A DNA stretch of 64,000 bases from Epiperipatus broadwayi (Eukaryota; Onychophora; Udeonychophora; Euonychophora; Peripatidae), in contig JAQFVV010006475.1 in NCBI GenBank assembly GCA_028023455.1, positions 682,001 through 746,000 on the forward strand, given 5' to 3'. The notes under the pieces are model-generated. The model made no database searches. It had not been told where the DNA came from and saw only the letters and a list, made by a program, of their open reading frames with translations. Shown here one piece after another: positions 22,514 through 32,818 of this stretch (positions within the stretch are counted from its first letter, which is position 1; each line of letters starts with the position of its first letter). The translations under genes were made by a program, and so were the position numbers.

Positions 22514-22757
22514 TTAAGTTGGGTATAGACGTTGCATAGATTCGTTAGCGGTTGATTATGTTGTGGTTTTCACAGTCGATTAGAATATATAAGTCAACGA
22601 TGCCACTGCAGTGTCTTATGATGAACACCAAAGGGTCTCCTGTATTCCCTTAGCAATTGACGTTGTCGATTGACTTTGTATTTTGATCGGTTGTGTTTAA
22701 TTTGGAATGTTTTTGACCATGGAATCTATGCAGCCGATCTATACTCGACATTATAAA
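22514..22757. mobile_element. Small TIR element (MITE-like), copy A
   Basis: The left end AAGTTGGGTATAGACGTTGCATAGATTC (two stretches split by one or two gaps) matches the reverse complement of the right end ATGTCGAGTATAGATCGGCTGCATAGATTCC. Length is about 244 bp. Internal GTTGTGG and CAACCGATC blocks also pair. No ORF. No clear target-site duplication. Confidence 0.6.
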
Positions 22758-22803
22758 ACAAATTGTATAAAAATAATCTGTGCGAACATATTTAAATGTT
22801 AAA

Positions 22804-23308
22804 TTTAAGTCGGGTGTGAATGGCTATATAGTTTTGTAAAGTTATATTAAGGGAGGATAATCTTAGGTTATTCATTTCGTAGTTGAATTGGTTCAATGGA
22901 TTGGATATATTTGTGTAATTGTAGATGTAGTATGAGATCCGCTATGGGAAAGATTATATATATATGCCACACACCTTCTGTTTGCCTATGGATGAGCTTC
23001 TAAGACGGCAAAGGATCGCAGTCCACTCCTATGGAGTTTTATGTTTATTGTTCTACACGCCAACAGATGTAGCATTCCTGGTTGGTAGAGAGACAAATTT
23101 TTCTCTAATTCTACTTGCTGTTCAGATGTACATTCCTGACATTATAGTATTTTGTGTTGTCGTATTTTCATGCTACATTGAATACATAAATGTATCAGAT
23201 GGATTGGCGCCGGTTTGATTGCGAAATTTGTGGCCTAAGGTTAAATCAGGGAAGAATATTTTCTTTTCAAATGCAGATCTATGTAGTCTACTCATACTCG
23301 ACTCACTA
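22804..23308. mobile_element. Small TIR element, copy B of the same family
   Basis: The left end TTAAGTCGGGTGTGAATGGCTATATAG and the right end, read in reverse complement as TGAGTCGAGTATGAGTAGACTACATAGATC, share the GTCGRGTRTG start with copy A. An 84-codon plus-strand frame (22964-23218) lies inside. It starts inside a (TA)n-adjacent stretch and has hydrophobic segments (LLCLLFYTPTDVAFLVG, IIVFCVVVFSCYIEYI), but I recognise no family and treat it as unproven. Confidence 0.5.
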
Positions 23309-23740
23309 AATAAATATTAAACTCATGATTGTAATTTACTTAAATGTAAAACTAAAGATTAATAGAAAAATCTAAAATGTTGAATTTATTCCTCAAAATT
23401 TAAATGTTATTTTATATGTGCGTAAATAAATATTTTTATGTGTTAATTTCTGGCAGTGGCTTTTATACTTTTATATTTAAGATATAAAATTTATATTTTA
23501 TTATCTCTGCTACTCACTGAGCTAGTGACAATGGGCTAATGACCAAAATATAAAATAAAGTGGAATCTTAACAGCGCGTATCTGCCTACTGTATAAATTT
23601 TTCTAGGTTCAAATGCCTAGATGGTGCCCTGGTAGTTGCAGATATGTAGATTGCTGACTCCACTATTTTGGATCATTATACTATCCTTGGCATGTATGAC
23701 TACTCTACAGTACATATACTTATTTTTTTAATGTTTACTT
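23309..23740. other. AT-rich DNA, nothing certain
   Basis: CTAGGTTCAAATGCC near 23604 resembles a polymerase III B box, but no A box precedes it at the right distance. No gene seen. Confidence 0.45.
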
Positions 23741-23744
23741 TTGT

Positions 23745-24075
23745 TGCCTATTTAAGATGTTTTTAATGACATCTGATGTATAACTACTTTATGAGAGTTT
23801 GTTCTATTTAGATCATTTTTTTTTATAATCGCTAGTTGTTAGGAATAAACTTCTTTTGCTCTATTCCATAGTGGTAGTATAATTACATTTTGAGTTTCTG
23901 TCAAGATTGCTAAGTATTTTTCTATGTGATTTTTTTGTAAACTAGTTTTGATTTTACCATGAGGGAATGTTGATACAAGAACTTCCAAGAATGCAATTTT
24001 TGTTATTGTTCTGATTCTATTTTGAATATAATCGAAAGGAATATATTGTTGATGTGTATCCAAAATGTTTCAGCA
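23745..24075 (-). pseudogene. Fragment of a Penelope-like reverse transcriptase
   Basis: The 74-codon minus-strand frame at 23839-24063 reads TKIAFLEVLVSTFPHGKIKT, matching the FLDVLV...GxIxT block that follows the YVDD motif in Penelope-like RTs. NHIEKYLAI and LWNRAKEVYS follow, matching the HTxxYL and RA blocks. After the stop a second phase gives YTSDVIKNILNRQQK, the expected NGYP..I..iL block. The fragment differs from the element at 3.4-4.9 kb, so it is a second Penelope lineage. It is truncated on its upstream side by the repeat beginning near 24080. Confidence 0.75.
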
Positions 24076-24077
24076 GC

Positions 24078-24262
24078 AGACTTTTTTCTTCACCACTCTA
24101 TACATCTACTGTAAGGTCATTCAACTAATAGATGTCAGATGCTAATGCTTAATAAATCCCTATCCAGTGCTGTCTTAATATATCTCCAGACTAGTTTTAA
24201 GTTTATGACTTTTATCAGTGAGGAGCTTTGGATCTTGGAACAGCGCACTTGAAACTTTAGGA
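24078..24262 (+). repeat. Shared-core repeat, copy 1 (single arm)
   Basis: Contains CCCTATCCAGTGCTGTCTTA, CCAGACTAGTTTTAAG, ATCAGTGAGGAGCTTTGG and ATCTTGGAACAGCGCAC. The same order occurs in reverse complement at 27845-28075, and its central part (ACTAGTTT...ATCAGTGAGGAGC.TTGGATC) lies in the loops of the foldbacks at 32.5 and 46.4 kb. It is SINE-like in size and has no coding capacity. Confidence 0.7.
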
Positions 24263-24429
24263 TTCAGTATATGTTTCTGGTTGTTTTCTCTTAGCATGTT
24301 GAAATCGCTTGAGGGTGTAATTTCTTTGCATATGCACATAAATATGCTGTTTAAGTGGTCATGTCACTATATAACGTTCTATTCCAATAGTTAAGCATAG
24401 AAATAGTCTGTTTACTTGTCTGCGGTGCC

Positions 24430-24760
24430 TATTTCTATGCTACAGCACAGAAATAGGACGTTTATTCTGCCGCAGAAGGACGTCGTTGTTTACAGTGAAC
24501 TTTGGGTTACGCAGTTGATACGAACAATAATCCCATTTTAAATTTTGCTATGGTATCTATTTGTATGCTACAGCACAGAAATAGGACATATTATTCTGCA
24601 GCAGTTTATACGAACAATCCCATTAGTGAGATTTGAACGGTACAGGTATTATACAGCACAGAATTAGGATGTTTAGTATCTGCCGCAGCGGTAAACTTTG
24701 TGTTACGCAGTTTCTATGAACTATCCCATTTTAAATTTTGCTACAGTTTTTTGTGAGGAT
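24430..24760. repeat. Degenerate tandem repeat with CAGCACAGAAATAGGA motif
   Basis: ATGCTACAGCACAGAAATAGG occurs near 24440 and 24567, with a variant ATACAGCACAGAATTAGG near 24650. Each is followed by TTATTCTGCCGCAG-like sequence and GTTACGCAGTT.ATACGAAC. Spacings are 128 then about 83. The block is GC-richer than the flanks and CpG-containing, so it probably belongs to an unidentified element that begins near 24330. Confidence 0.65.
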
Positions 24761-24964
24761 GTCTGTAATTGAGACTGTCATAAGTCTTAAAATTCGCATG
24801 CCCAAGTCATTATTTTCCAAATCCAATGATGTAGTATGAGGTACTAAAAATTGTGGAAACTTTGCCCCACTTCTCTAGACAAGGGTGACTTGAATCAATT
24901 GTCAAAGGGGGGAGGTGCATTTCCGTGAGATAAATCATGAGACCAATCGAAAATACCACTTTTA

Positions 24965-25225
24965 TTTTTGGCCATGATGTTGTTTTAAATCAATTCTTTC
25001 ATTTTTTATTTTTGTTAAAATTACTAATTATATTTGCATGGCTATGATGTTGTTTTGGGGGAAATTATTTCTTTTCATTCTTGTTAAAATTAACAATTTT
25101 ATTGGTGTGGCCATGATAATGTTGTTTTGGAGAAATTATTTCTTTTACTTCATGTTAAAATTTGATTTGCATCACCACAATATTGTTTAGATTTGTTTTT
25201 ATTCATGTTAAAATTACAAATTTCA
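24965..25225. repeat. Four degenerate tandem repeats of about 69 bp
   Basis: GGCCATGATGTTGTTTTAAA (24970), GGCTATGATGTTGTTTTGGG (25040), GGCCATGATAATGTTGTTTT (25109) and CACCACAATATTGTTTAGAT (about 25172) start successive units. Each unit contains CATTTTT.TT..TTGTTAAAATTA-like sequence. Confidence 0.7.
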
Positions 25226-27840
25226 TTTTAGAAAAATTAAACAAAAAAAAAAAGGTTTATTATCCAAAGTATTTTTTATTTCTTTTAGATAAATTTTATT
25301 ATTTATGATTTTATTGTAAATCAAAAAAGCACTTTAAAGTCGGAAAAAAAAAAAGAACAATGGCCCGGTAACATTATAATTCTGTTTGTTTACATAAAAA
25401 TTATGCCCTTGAGCAGTTTCAATTATTTCTTTTAACAGCCATAATGTATTTCCATATTTAACTATTAAGCTATCAGCCCAGATTGAAAAATGTATATTTT
25501 CAATCTATGCCAACTTGCTTATATAGGCATGTAGATCTGAAAACATTTCAATATTATAATAATATGGAATCTAAGTTTGTGGCATGGAGTGATGGGAAAT
25601 AATCATCATCTCTATAAAATAATTAATCAAATTAAATATAAAAAGAATATAGAATATAATGAATATAGAATAAGAGCACTCACCGTGAACAAAAGCACAA
25701 GATGCATCTCCAATATTACAGAAAAATAATTAAATCAAAACTAATTATCAATCATCAAAGAACAATCAAAAATCAATAGTCAAACTTATGGCTGCATTTG
25801 ACAACTGTTTACTATAAATAGGCTAATTATCTAACGACTGCCAAACTTAGGGCAGAAATACAACACTAAACTTGGGATGCACATTCTTAAGTGTGAATCC
25901 ATTATTTATTGAAAATAGTTCTGAGTATCATCAATGTGATGATCATATAGTACCATTAGTGTTCAGACCAACTATAAACTTAATTTCTAATAAAAAAATA
26001 AAATGCATGGACTTTAAAGTGAAACCTTTGCACCTCCAGGATTAGCAACTGGATGTCCAAACACCAGCACAAGCCTTCACATCCATATAACTAACCATTA
26101 TGCTCCAAACTAGCTCAACTGTTACTGTGAGCAAGAGATAAATAAATGTATTCTAATTTATTTTAAAATAACTTTAATTGGGATAATTTGAAAACAATCC
26201 TACAAATTCATAAGCTATTTTGAAATGAAGTCACTCACCAATTCATGTAATGGATAGCTGAAGGAATAAAGCCATTAAGACTAGAATATTTTTTAAACAA
26301 TTATTTGATAATGTAACTTTAATAATATAAAAAAAATGACCTGGTAATATGATACTTCAAAATTTATACATTTTCAAAAAAAAGGTGTCATAAAAAATGT
26401 AATTACCTAGTTCATTTTTATTCATTAAATTAATTAGCTTTTGCTTTCATTAAGTTATTTCTTAAATTACAAAAAGTAAAAAAAAAACGTTTCAATCAAA
26501 GATAAAAAGTTAAATATGTTTAATCCTTCGTACATAATTTGAAGGATGGGATAAATGATTTAAAAGAAAAACATGTTGCAAAAGAAATTTTTAAATTCAA
26601 TAAAGTTAAGTTTTCTAAAAAAACATAAATTTTGAAGAGAAAAATTAAATGGATTAAAAAAGTGTTTCACAAAAAAATATTAAATTAATAAAGTTATTCT
26701 AGTTATCAATTATTGCTTTTATAAAAAATATTTTTTAATAATTAATTAAAATATAATGTGCACATAAAAATACTTTTAACCACTTTTTCCAGATATGTTT
26801 TCTTGAAGGTTTTTACACAATATTCATGATTAATTTGTTTCTTTTTGGTATGCAGTATTTTCAGGTAAGACACTTAGGTCTTCTGATTTACTCATACACT
26901 TAATTTTGGGACAACCCTGTTTTCAGCCAATCACAATTCTGTCCCAATATGACAAAATTTAGTAGTAACCAATTAGGTCAACTTTTACAAACACAATTGT
27001 TCAGCTATTTTCTCCTTCAACATTGACATTGGAAAACAAGTTAAAAACTTAAATTAGGATTATAAAATTTTTGATATTTTTTTTAATTAAAAATTTTTTT
27101 GCCAAAAGAAAAGATAATCAGATTAATTATACTGACTTGATAAACACTGCTTGTATTGAAGAGAGATAAAAAGAAAAGAAAAAAAACCTCTCATTAATTA
27201 AAGTAAAATTTAGTAAAAATATTAAAATCTTAGATATTTTTTCTTTTCATTTCCAAATATTTCTAAACATAAAACTTTATCTCTCTTAAAAACTTAAAAT
27301 TAAAATTGCTAAATAATTCACTGAAATTTTTTTTCTCTTATTACATTTAAAAAAAATTAAAATCAACTGGTAATTAGATAAAATTATTGAAGAGAGAGAG
27401 AGAGAGAGAAAAAGAAATTATCTGATTTTATAGTTGTCTCACTTTTTTTTACAAACATTTACAAATTATATTACATATTAAAATATTCATATTATGCTTA
27501 AAAAAGTGAAAATTATTTTAAAGAAAATTGTCTAGAATTTTCATATCATTTGGAAAGAATAAACAAATGAATTATCCATTATTAAAAGAATATATGGGAA
27601 AACTAAATATTATTTCCTCCCAAGTTAATTAACTTTAAACTTAGGTAGTATGTTGCCAGCCATATCACTACCATATCTATATTTTAATGTCCTTAGTTTT
27701 TTAACAATTGTAGACACTTATCATGTGTCCAGAATTGGAATAAAATCAATAACATATCACATGACTTTAGTTTGCTCATTGCTGCTTTAGCATCATACTG
27801 TTTTCTTTACTATTTCTGTGTCACCCAATGTAAATTTTAT
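25226..27840. other. AT-rich DNA, no gene recognised
   Basis: Contains a (GA)n microsatellite near 27389-27409 and A/T runs. I see no domain motif. ATGGCCCGGTAACATTATAAT near 25360 resembles ATAACATTACTGGGCC near 17165 in the 17.1 kb TIR element, which hints at a related, unresolved element end. Confidence 0.5.
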
Positions 27841-27844
27841 TTAC

Positions 27845-28075
27845 TAATAGATGTCAGTTATTAGTACTTAATAAATCTTTATTAAATTTCTGTCTTGTAG
27901 AAGGAAAGTGCATTGGATTCCAAGATTCAAAGTTCCTTACTGATTAAAGCCATTAACTTGAAACTAATCTGTAGATATTAGATAAAACAGTACTGGATAG
28001 GGAGTTATTAAGCACCCTCATATGGCACATATTGATTACTAATACAGTAGATGGCATAGAGGTGATGGAAAAAAA
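27845..28075 (-). repeat. Shared-core repeat, copy 2
   Basis: The reverse complement carries, in order, CACCTCTATGCCATCTACTG, TGCTTAATAACTCCCTATCC, AGTACTGTTTTA, ACAGATTAGTTTCAAG, TTAATCAGTAAGGAACTTTG and AATCTTGGAATCC. This parallels copy 1 at 24078-24262 base for base with moderate divergence. Confidence 0.7.
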
Positions 28076-28339
28076 CTATGCTGTGGAAACAGCAATGAAT
28101 AAAACAAAGTCATATAATATGATTCATGTTCAAGAATGTTTAATAATAATGCTTCATCATGTGGTCATACATTGATGTAGTGAAGCCACTTAAGTGGTTA
28201 TAGAGTAGTATTTATAGCTGTAGTTTCAAGTCCTTCCATATAAGTATTGCTAATCAGGAATGATACTGTTCAACCCATAGGCATTCCTTGATTTTGTTGA
28301 AAGAATTTTATATTATATATTCAAAGTAGTTTAGCCATA

Positions 28340-29057
28340 GTTGCAACAGCAGTGTGTCATATTATGGAAGTTTGGAACAATACTCAGTCATGCTTCTTAA
28401 AGTAATAAATATACAATATCATTTATGTAAAAGATGACAAAGATTACAACCAATTGGACAAAGCGTCATTAGCAATAATTTTGGCTTTCAAGAAATTCTA
28501 TCGATATTTATATGGCCAACCATTTAAAATAATAACTAATCATTTGATCACTAGTGAAGTATTTTTAAGCAAAAAGGTTGGGTCATATTACTTAATTCCT
28601 AGATTGTTTTATTTTACTCCTGTAAAATGCTATCTGCATATAATTATGAATTAGAATTCAAACAGGGTAGTTAGATAAAATATGAAGATACATTATTTTT
28701 TGTCTCAGAGATGATTGAGAGCAAAACTTTAGTGAAGTAGAAATCAGTTATGTAGACAACTAGAAGCCAAAATTAAATAATAAAGTTTTACTGCCCTGGA
28801 CTAAAGCTAGTCATAGCTACCAGAAGTTTAATAATTAGATCATGGTTCAGTAAATAGATTGAAAATTTTCACAATCTTAGGAATGTACTAATATTTCAGA
28901 AATATTACATTAACCATCATCCTGGTATAGTGAGAGCATGTGACATTTGATATTGGCATGGAAATTAAAATTGTTACAAAGAATTGCAAATCATGTCAAC
29001 TCGTGGCAAACTGTCCAGTAAATATTCTTTATGACCAAAAACTGAGGGTACTCATCT
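28340..29057 (+). pseudogene. Decayed Gypsy pol, RNase H and H2C2 part
   Basis: AVCHIMEVWNN matches the AVLSHxMEdG RNase H entry block. The frame at 28442-28654 reads DKDYNQLDKASLAIILAFKK then FYRYLYGQPFKIITNH, a textbook Ty3/Gypsy RNase H motif (EKEALAIvfAvkKFhqYLYGrpF.i.TDH). Further on HHPGIVRA and, in another phase, VTKNCKSCQLVANCP form the H2C2 zinc finger preceding integrase. Several stops and phase changes break it. It is interrupted at 29058 by the TIR element and resumes at 30321. Confidence 0.85.
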
Positions 29058-30320
29058 TATAGCTAAAGATGCCACTCTATGGCACCGTTTTCATACTAAA
29101 ACACATAAAAATGCTGTTTCCGCGGCCGACACGTTCAAACCCGCATTTTCTATAATACAACTTATTTGTTGTGCTACAGAATGCAGGCCGCTATGTCATG
29201 TCGCGTCGCATCACAGCAAATACATTTTCCGAATTCGCACAGTTTATAAAATAGTTACGGCTTGATGGGAGAGTTTGTATTTGAATTGGATAGAAATGTT
29301 GTTTTCATTGGATTTTTTTTAATTTTAAAGTATTGAAATGTTCAGAATTTTTAAAGTAATAATTCTAAGACTTTTTACAATGTACTGTATTGAAGTTTTA
29401 ATTGAGAAAATGTTAAAGATCTATGTTTTTAATGAGTTGCAATTAGGTAACGTGTCAAGTAACGTACTGTTTGTAACATTCCACGAGACAAAGAAGATTC
29501 TACCGTGTGTATATTTTTGAAGTGAAAAAGAGCGGTACCAAAAAAATATCCAGTAAGAAAAGTATAAATATACACATTTTTTTGTAAACTTCATAAAAAG
29601 CAAATATTATAAACATGTTTAATAAGTAAAGAAGACATTTATATGTGTTGTTGTTTAAAAATTTTTGAGTTTCTTTCTTTTGTCCGAGTACGGTTACGAT
29701 TTTGAATTTTTTTATTTTAGCATTACAAACAACAGAACACTAACCCTAACCCTAAAAATAACCCTTAACCTAACCCTAAAACTAACCCTAAACCTAACCG
29801 TAACAACTTTTACTTTTTATTGTCATTCTATTTGAAGTAAAAAAATAGCTGTAATATCTCTTTGTCTGTAAAAAAAAAAAAAAAAATGTAAAACGAAGAC
29901 TAAAAAAATAAAAAATAGACCAAGAAATTTTACTTTTTATTACGATTATTATTTTTTAGTTAAACAACAACAACAAAAAAAGTCGTAACAGAAGTAAAAA
30001 AATATCCGATAGAAAATTGATAAAAAAAAAAGCCGTAATACAAGTAAAAAAATATCCGATAAAAGCCGTAACACAATTAAAAAAATATACAATAGAAAAA
30101 ACACGAATCAAATTGTAATTTGTTGATTTTATTTTACATTTATTATTATCATTTAAATTGTATACATTAATAAAAAATAATATTTATAAAAGATGATTTT
30201 GTTTTTATTTTCGCATTACAAAAAAGCACAGCAAAATTATTATAATCAATGGCCTGGGAATGGTCATATTTTATAGTTTTAGCGTGAAAACGGCGCCATC
30301 CAATGGCATCTTTATCTATA
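29058..30320. mobile_element. 1255-bp TIR DNA element inserted in Gypsy integrase
   Basis: The element proper is 29062-30316, with 41-bp TIRs (29062-29102 and 30276-30316). They begin GCTAAAGATGCCACTCTATG and GATAAAGATGCCATTGGATG and continue through CACCGTTTTCA/CGCCGTTTTCA. It is flanked by TATA on both sides (29058-29061, 30317-30320), giving a 4-bp TATA or 2-bp TA duplication. Joining the flanks at one TATA copy puts the upstream H2C2 frame in phase with the downstream integrase frame, independent support for the boundaries. The interior has no transposase, many A runs, and a telomere-like block. Confidence 0.85.
29739..29803 (+). repeat. Telomere-like CCCTAA block
   Basis: TAACCCTAACCCTAA and several degenerate units (AACCCTTAACCTAACCCTAA and AACTAACCCTAAACC) form about 65 bases of (CCCTAA)n, complement of the metazoan telomere repeat TTAGGG. 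It lies inside the TIR element, so it is an interstitial block carried by a transposon, not a chromosome end. Confidence 0.85.
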
Positions 30321-30660
30321 AGACAAGCACCAAACTGAGAAAACATGAAACAGTGTGCATATAGACCATGCAGACTTATTTAAAGATTATATATTTTTGA
30401 TGCTAATTGATGTTTGTTCAAAGTAGGCTGAATATTTAAATAGGATAAATCACTAATTCTTCCTAGTTAATTTAGATTTTTTAAAAAAATCTTCACATAT
30501 CACTAAAAATACAGATGACAGATAATGATATGGGGTTTTAATTTGAAGCTTTTTTAGTTGAATGGGGGATCAAATATTTGAACCCCATCATACCATCTTG
30601 AATGAAATGGGATTACTGAAAAGGGTATTTATTAGTTGGAACAATTAGTAAATGCAGACC
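30321..30660 (+). pseudogene. Decayed Gypsy integrase core, continuation
   Basis: After the TIR element the translation reads KHQTEKT(stop)NSVHIDHADLF, then DYIFLMLIDVCSK and (after a stop) AEYL. This is the start of the retroviral-type integrase catalytic core (WxRVHIDfAGPF....FLvvVDaySKWpEv) with its first Asp. A weaker TDDR...YGVLI and EPHHTILNEMGLLKRVF follow, matching the second Asp block and the YHPxSNGqaER block. In-frame stops replace Trp at two places. Dead copy. No LTR found on either side. Confidence 0.8.
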
Positions 30661-31890
30661 AAATCATGATAATTTATAATAAGCAATAATTTTTGCAATG
30701 AAATTTACAAGCAAATTACTTCAACAGTAGCTATATATAAATCACTCATAACTATGGGTAAATTATATTTGATATTTATAGACTGGAAGCTCTTAAATAA
30801 GCTGTCCATTCTTGTATAAAGAAATGCACACACAAGATGTTAGAAAGGGGGGAAAATACACATGCTGATAAATAGTCTCAACAAATTATGGATAGAAGGA
30901 AAAATTATTAAAGTAATCTCAAATCATATAATGAAGACTCAAACATCATTAAGAATATGGATTGCTATGTGGAATCATCTCTATTGAAACTAGACAGATA
31001 GAAACACTACTGAAAATGAGATTTTAGATTGTGTGTCACCCAAGATGGGATTACCACATGACAATTATACATTTCCAGATTACAGAAATAGATATAAGAA
31101 GATATAAGTAAAAATGCAGATAGCGTAGATGTAGAATTGTTGGCTGAAAAAGACATTGTTTGTGAAAAATTCCTGTGTATTTAAAAGATTACAGAGTTCT
31201 GGTAACATGTAGAATTCTCTGAAATGAGAAGAAATAGTATTGTGTGCTCAATTATGTGCCGTAATGTAAGCACATAAGTATATGTTTATTCTATATACAC
31301 ATTTAACAGACTAAATATTGTGTATGAATTATAAATTTAAAATTAATATGTGTACTTATTAAATTAATATATAATAATCAAAATTAAAAGAGGTAATGAA
31401 GAAAAAATATAATTCAAAAACTGTAATTAAAATTGCTAGATTAAGAAACAACTTGGATAAAAAAAAAACTAATCACTAAAATTAATTTAGCTGTTTTTAA
31501 TCAAGCAGCTAAAATTAAAAAATGAAGATATTCTTGGGAGATTGAAATAACATCATAGAATGAATTGAATAGTTAAAATGGAATATTTGCTACAAATGTG
31601 GGAGAGATGCCAACAGGTGAAAGTAAGGAGGATTAAATAGAAGAATGACCTAGGCTTGATTCAATAAGTGACATTCCAGCTGATGATGATAAGTGAGATC
31701 TATGACTTTAAAAGATCATCCTGATCTAAATTATTATTTTGGTAACCTTTGGATAAAACATTGTTATTTATGTGATTTTTTATATATTTAAATATTTGAG
31801 TCAAATTCATGTTATCTAGTTATTAATATTTAATATTAATGAATTAAATATATGGTGATCATTGTATTTATTTTTGCTTTCTTTAATGGG
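30661..31890. other. AT-rich DNA, possible unrecognised retrotransposon flanks
   Basis: The sequence is slightly less AT-rich than elsewhere and may hold the end of the Gypsy copy and the start of the LINE, but I cannot align either. Confidence 0.4.
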
Positions 31891-31894
31891 TCAC

Positions 31895-32480
31895 AATTGC
31901 ATTTTGTTTGAGGAGCTTGGAATAGCAAAAAGTATAAAGATTAATAGGACATTTCAATAAGTATCCAAAAAAGACAAGGAGGAATACTATAACAAGATGT
32001 ACAAAGATGTTGAAAATGCAAACAAGTTTGGAAAAACAATATCTATTTTTCATAAGTTTGTGAATTCAAAACAAAGTTTGAAATATGAATAGATTTCTTG
32101 AACAAGACTATTGAACACATTATAATTGTAGTAACAGAGGTGAAAGAAAATACAGAAGAATTATATTCTCCAAAATACTTTTTGTGACATAATGTATATA
32201 TTAAAGAAATTTCACTATTGCAGTATGAAATCATATTAGCCTTGTTGTTATTGTCAATAGTTATGAGCATTGGAATTGATTGTGCCAGAAACTTTGTAGG
32301 AAATTTAAAACAACAACAGTAAAAAAATCAATAAGAAGTATTAAAAATCTAGAAAATGTTATGTTCCTCCATTTAAAAAAAAGTCTTGGTAGAGTGTGCA
32401 AACTATTGTACTATATCTCATTATATGTAATTAAAATTATCCTGAAAATCGCTTGGAGGTTTACATTAAATGAAAAAGGC
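31895..32480 (+). pseudogene. Decayed LINE, region before and into reverse transcriptase
   Basis: Translation across phases gives ELGIAKSIKINRTFQ, SKKDKEEYYNKMYKDVENAN and GKTISIFHKFVNS. These match the linker between endonuclease and RT in a widespread animal LINE (ARAKEDI..LNR.FQ..ARKDKEEYYN..C). Then, in the frame 32280-32495, SLGRVCKLLYYISLYVIKII and LKIAWRF appear, which are plausible remains of the YRTIALISHxSKVMLKIL block. The copy is broken by stops and by the foldback at 32481. Confidence 0.65.
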
Positions 32481-32818
32481 TATAAAAACAGGTAAAACTC
32501 TCTATGCATATTGCCATTCAGTGCAAGCCAGAGTAATCAATGGATACCAGAAGGCTTGTGCATGAAACCCCCATCTAGTGCATACTCATCCAATATCCCC
32601 TGACTAGTTTCTGGCTTGTGGTCTTCATCAGTGAGGAGCCTTGGATCTGAGAGCACTGCACATAGATCTGATGAAGGCCACAAGCCAGAAACTAGTCTGG
32701 GGATATTAGATGAGTAGACAGTAGATGGAGATTTTATGCACAAGCCTTCTGAAATCCATTGATTATTCTGGCTTGCACTGAGTTGCAGTGCATATAAAGA
32801 GTTTTGTCTTTTAATAAC
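32481..32818. repeat. Foldback element with shared core, copy 3
   Basis: Arms 32481-32631 and 32668-32818 are near reverse complements with a 36-base spacer. Left-arm landmarks are AGAGTAATCAATGGATACCA, GAAGGCTTGTGCATGAAA and CTGACTAGTTTCTGGCTTGT. The right arm carries ATGAAGGCCACAAGCCAGAA, ACTAGTCTGGGGATATTAGA and ATTTTATGCACAAGCCTTCT. The spacer is GTGAGGAGCCTTGGATCTGA-like. The element at 46212-46545 is the same family with the same spacer length. It is inserted inside the LINE RT, so it is younger than that copy. A 68-codon frame on the minus strand here is incidental. Confidence 0.88.

Noticed and set aside
22964-23218. 84-codon frame with hydrophobic stretches as a membrane protein gene
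   Set aside because: It lies inside a TIR element, has no homologue I recognise and no supporting gene structure.
29739-29803. Chromosome end
   Set aside because: The telomere-like block is short, degenerate and enclosed by a transposon with matching TIRs on both sides.
32537-32743. 68-codon minus-strand frame
   Set aside because: It spans both arms and loop of a foldback repeat; palindromic DNA readily gives such frames.
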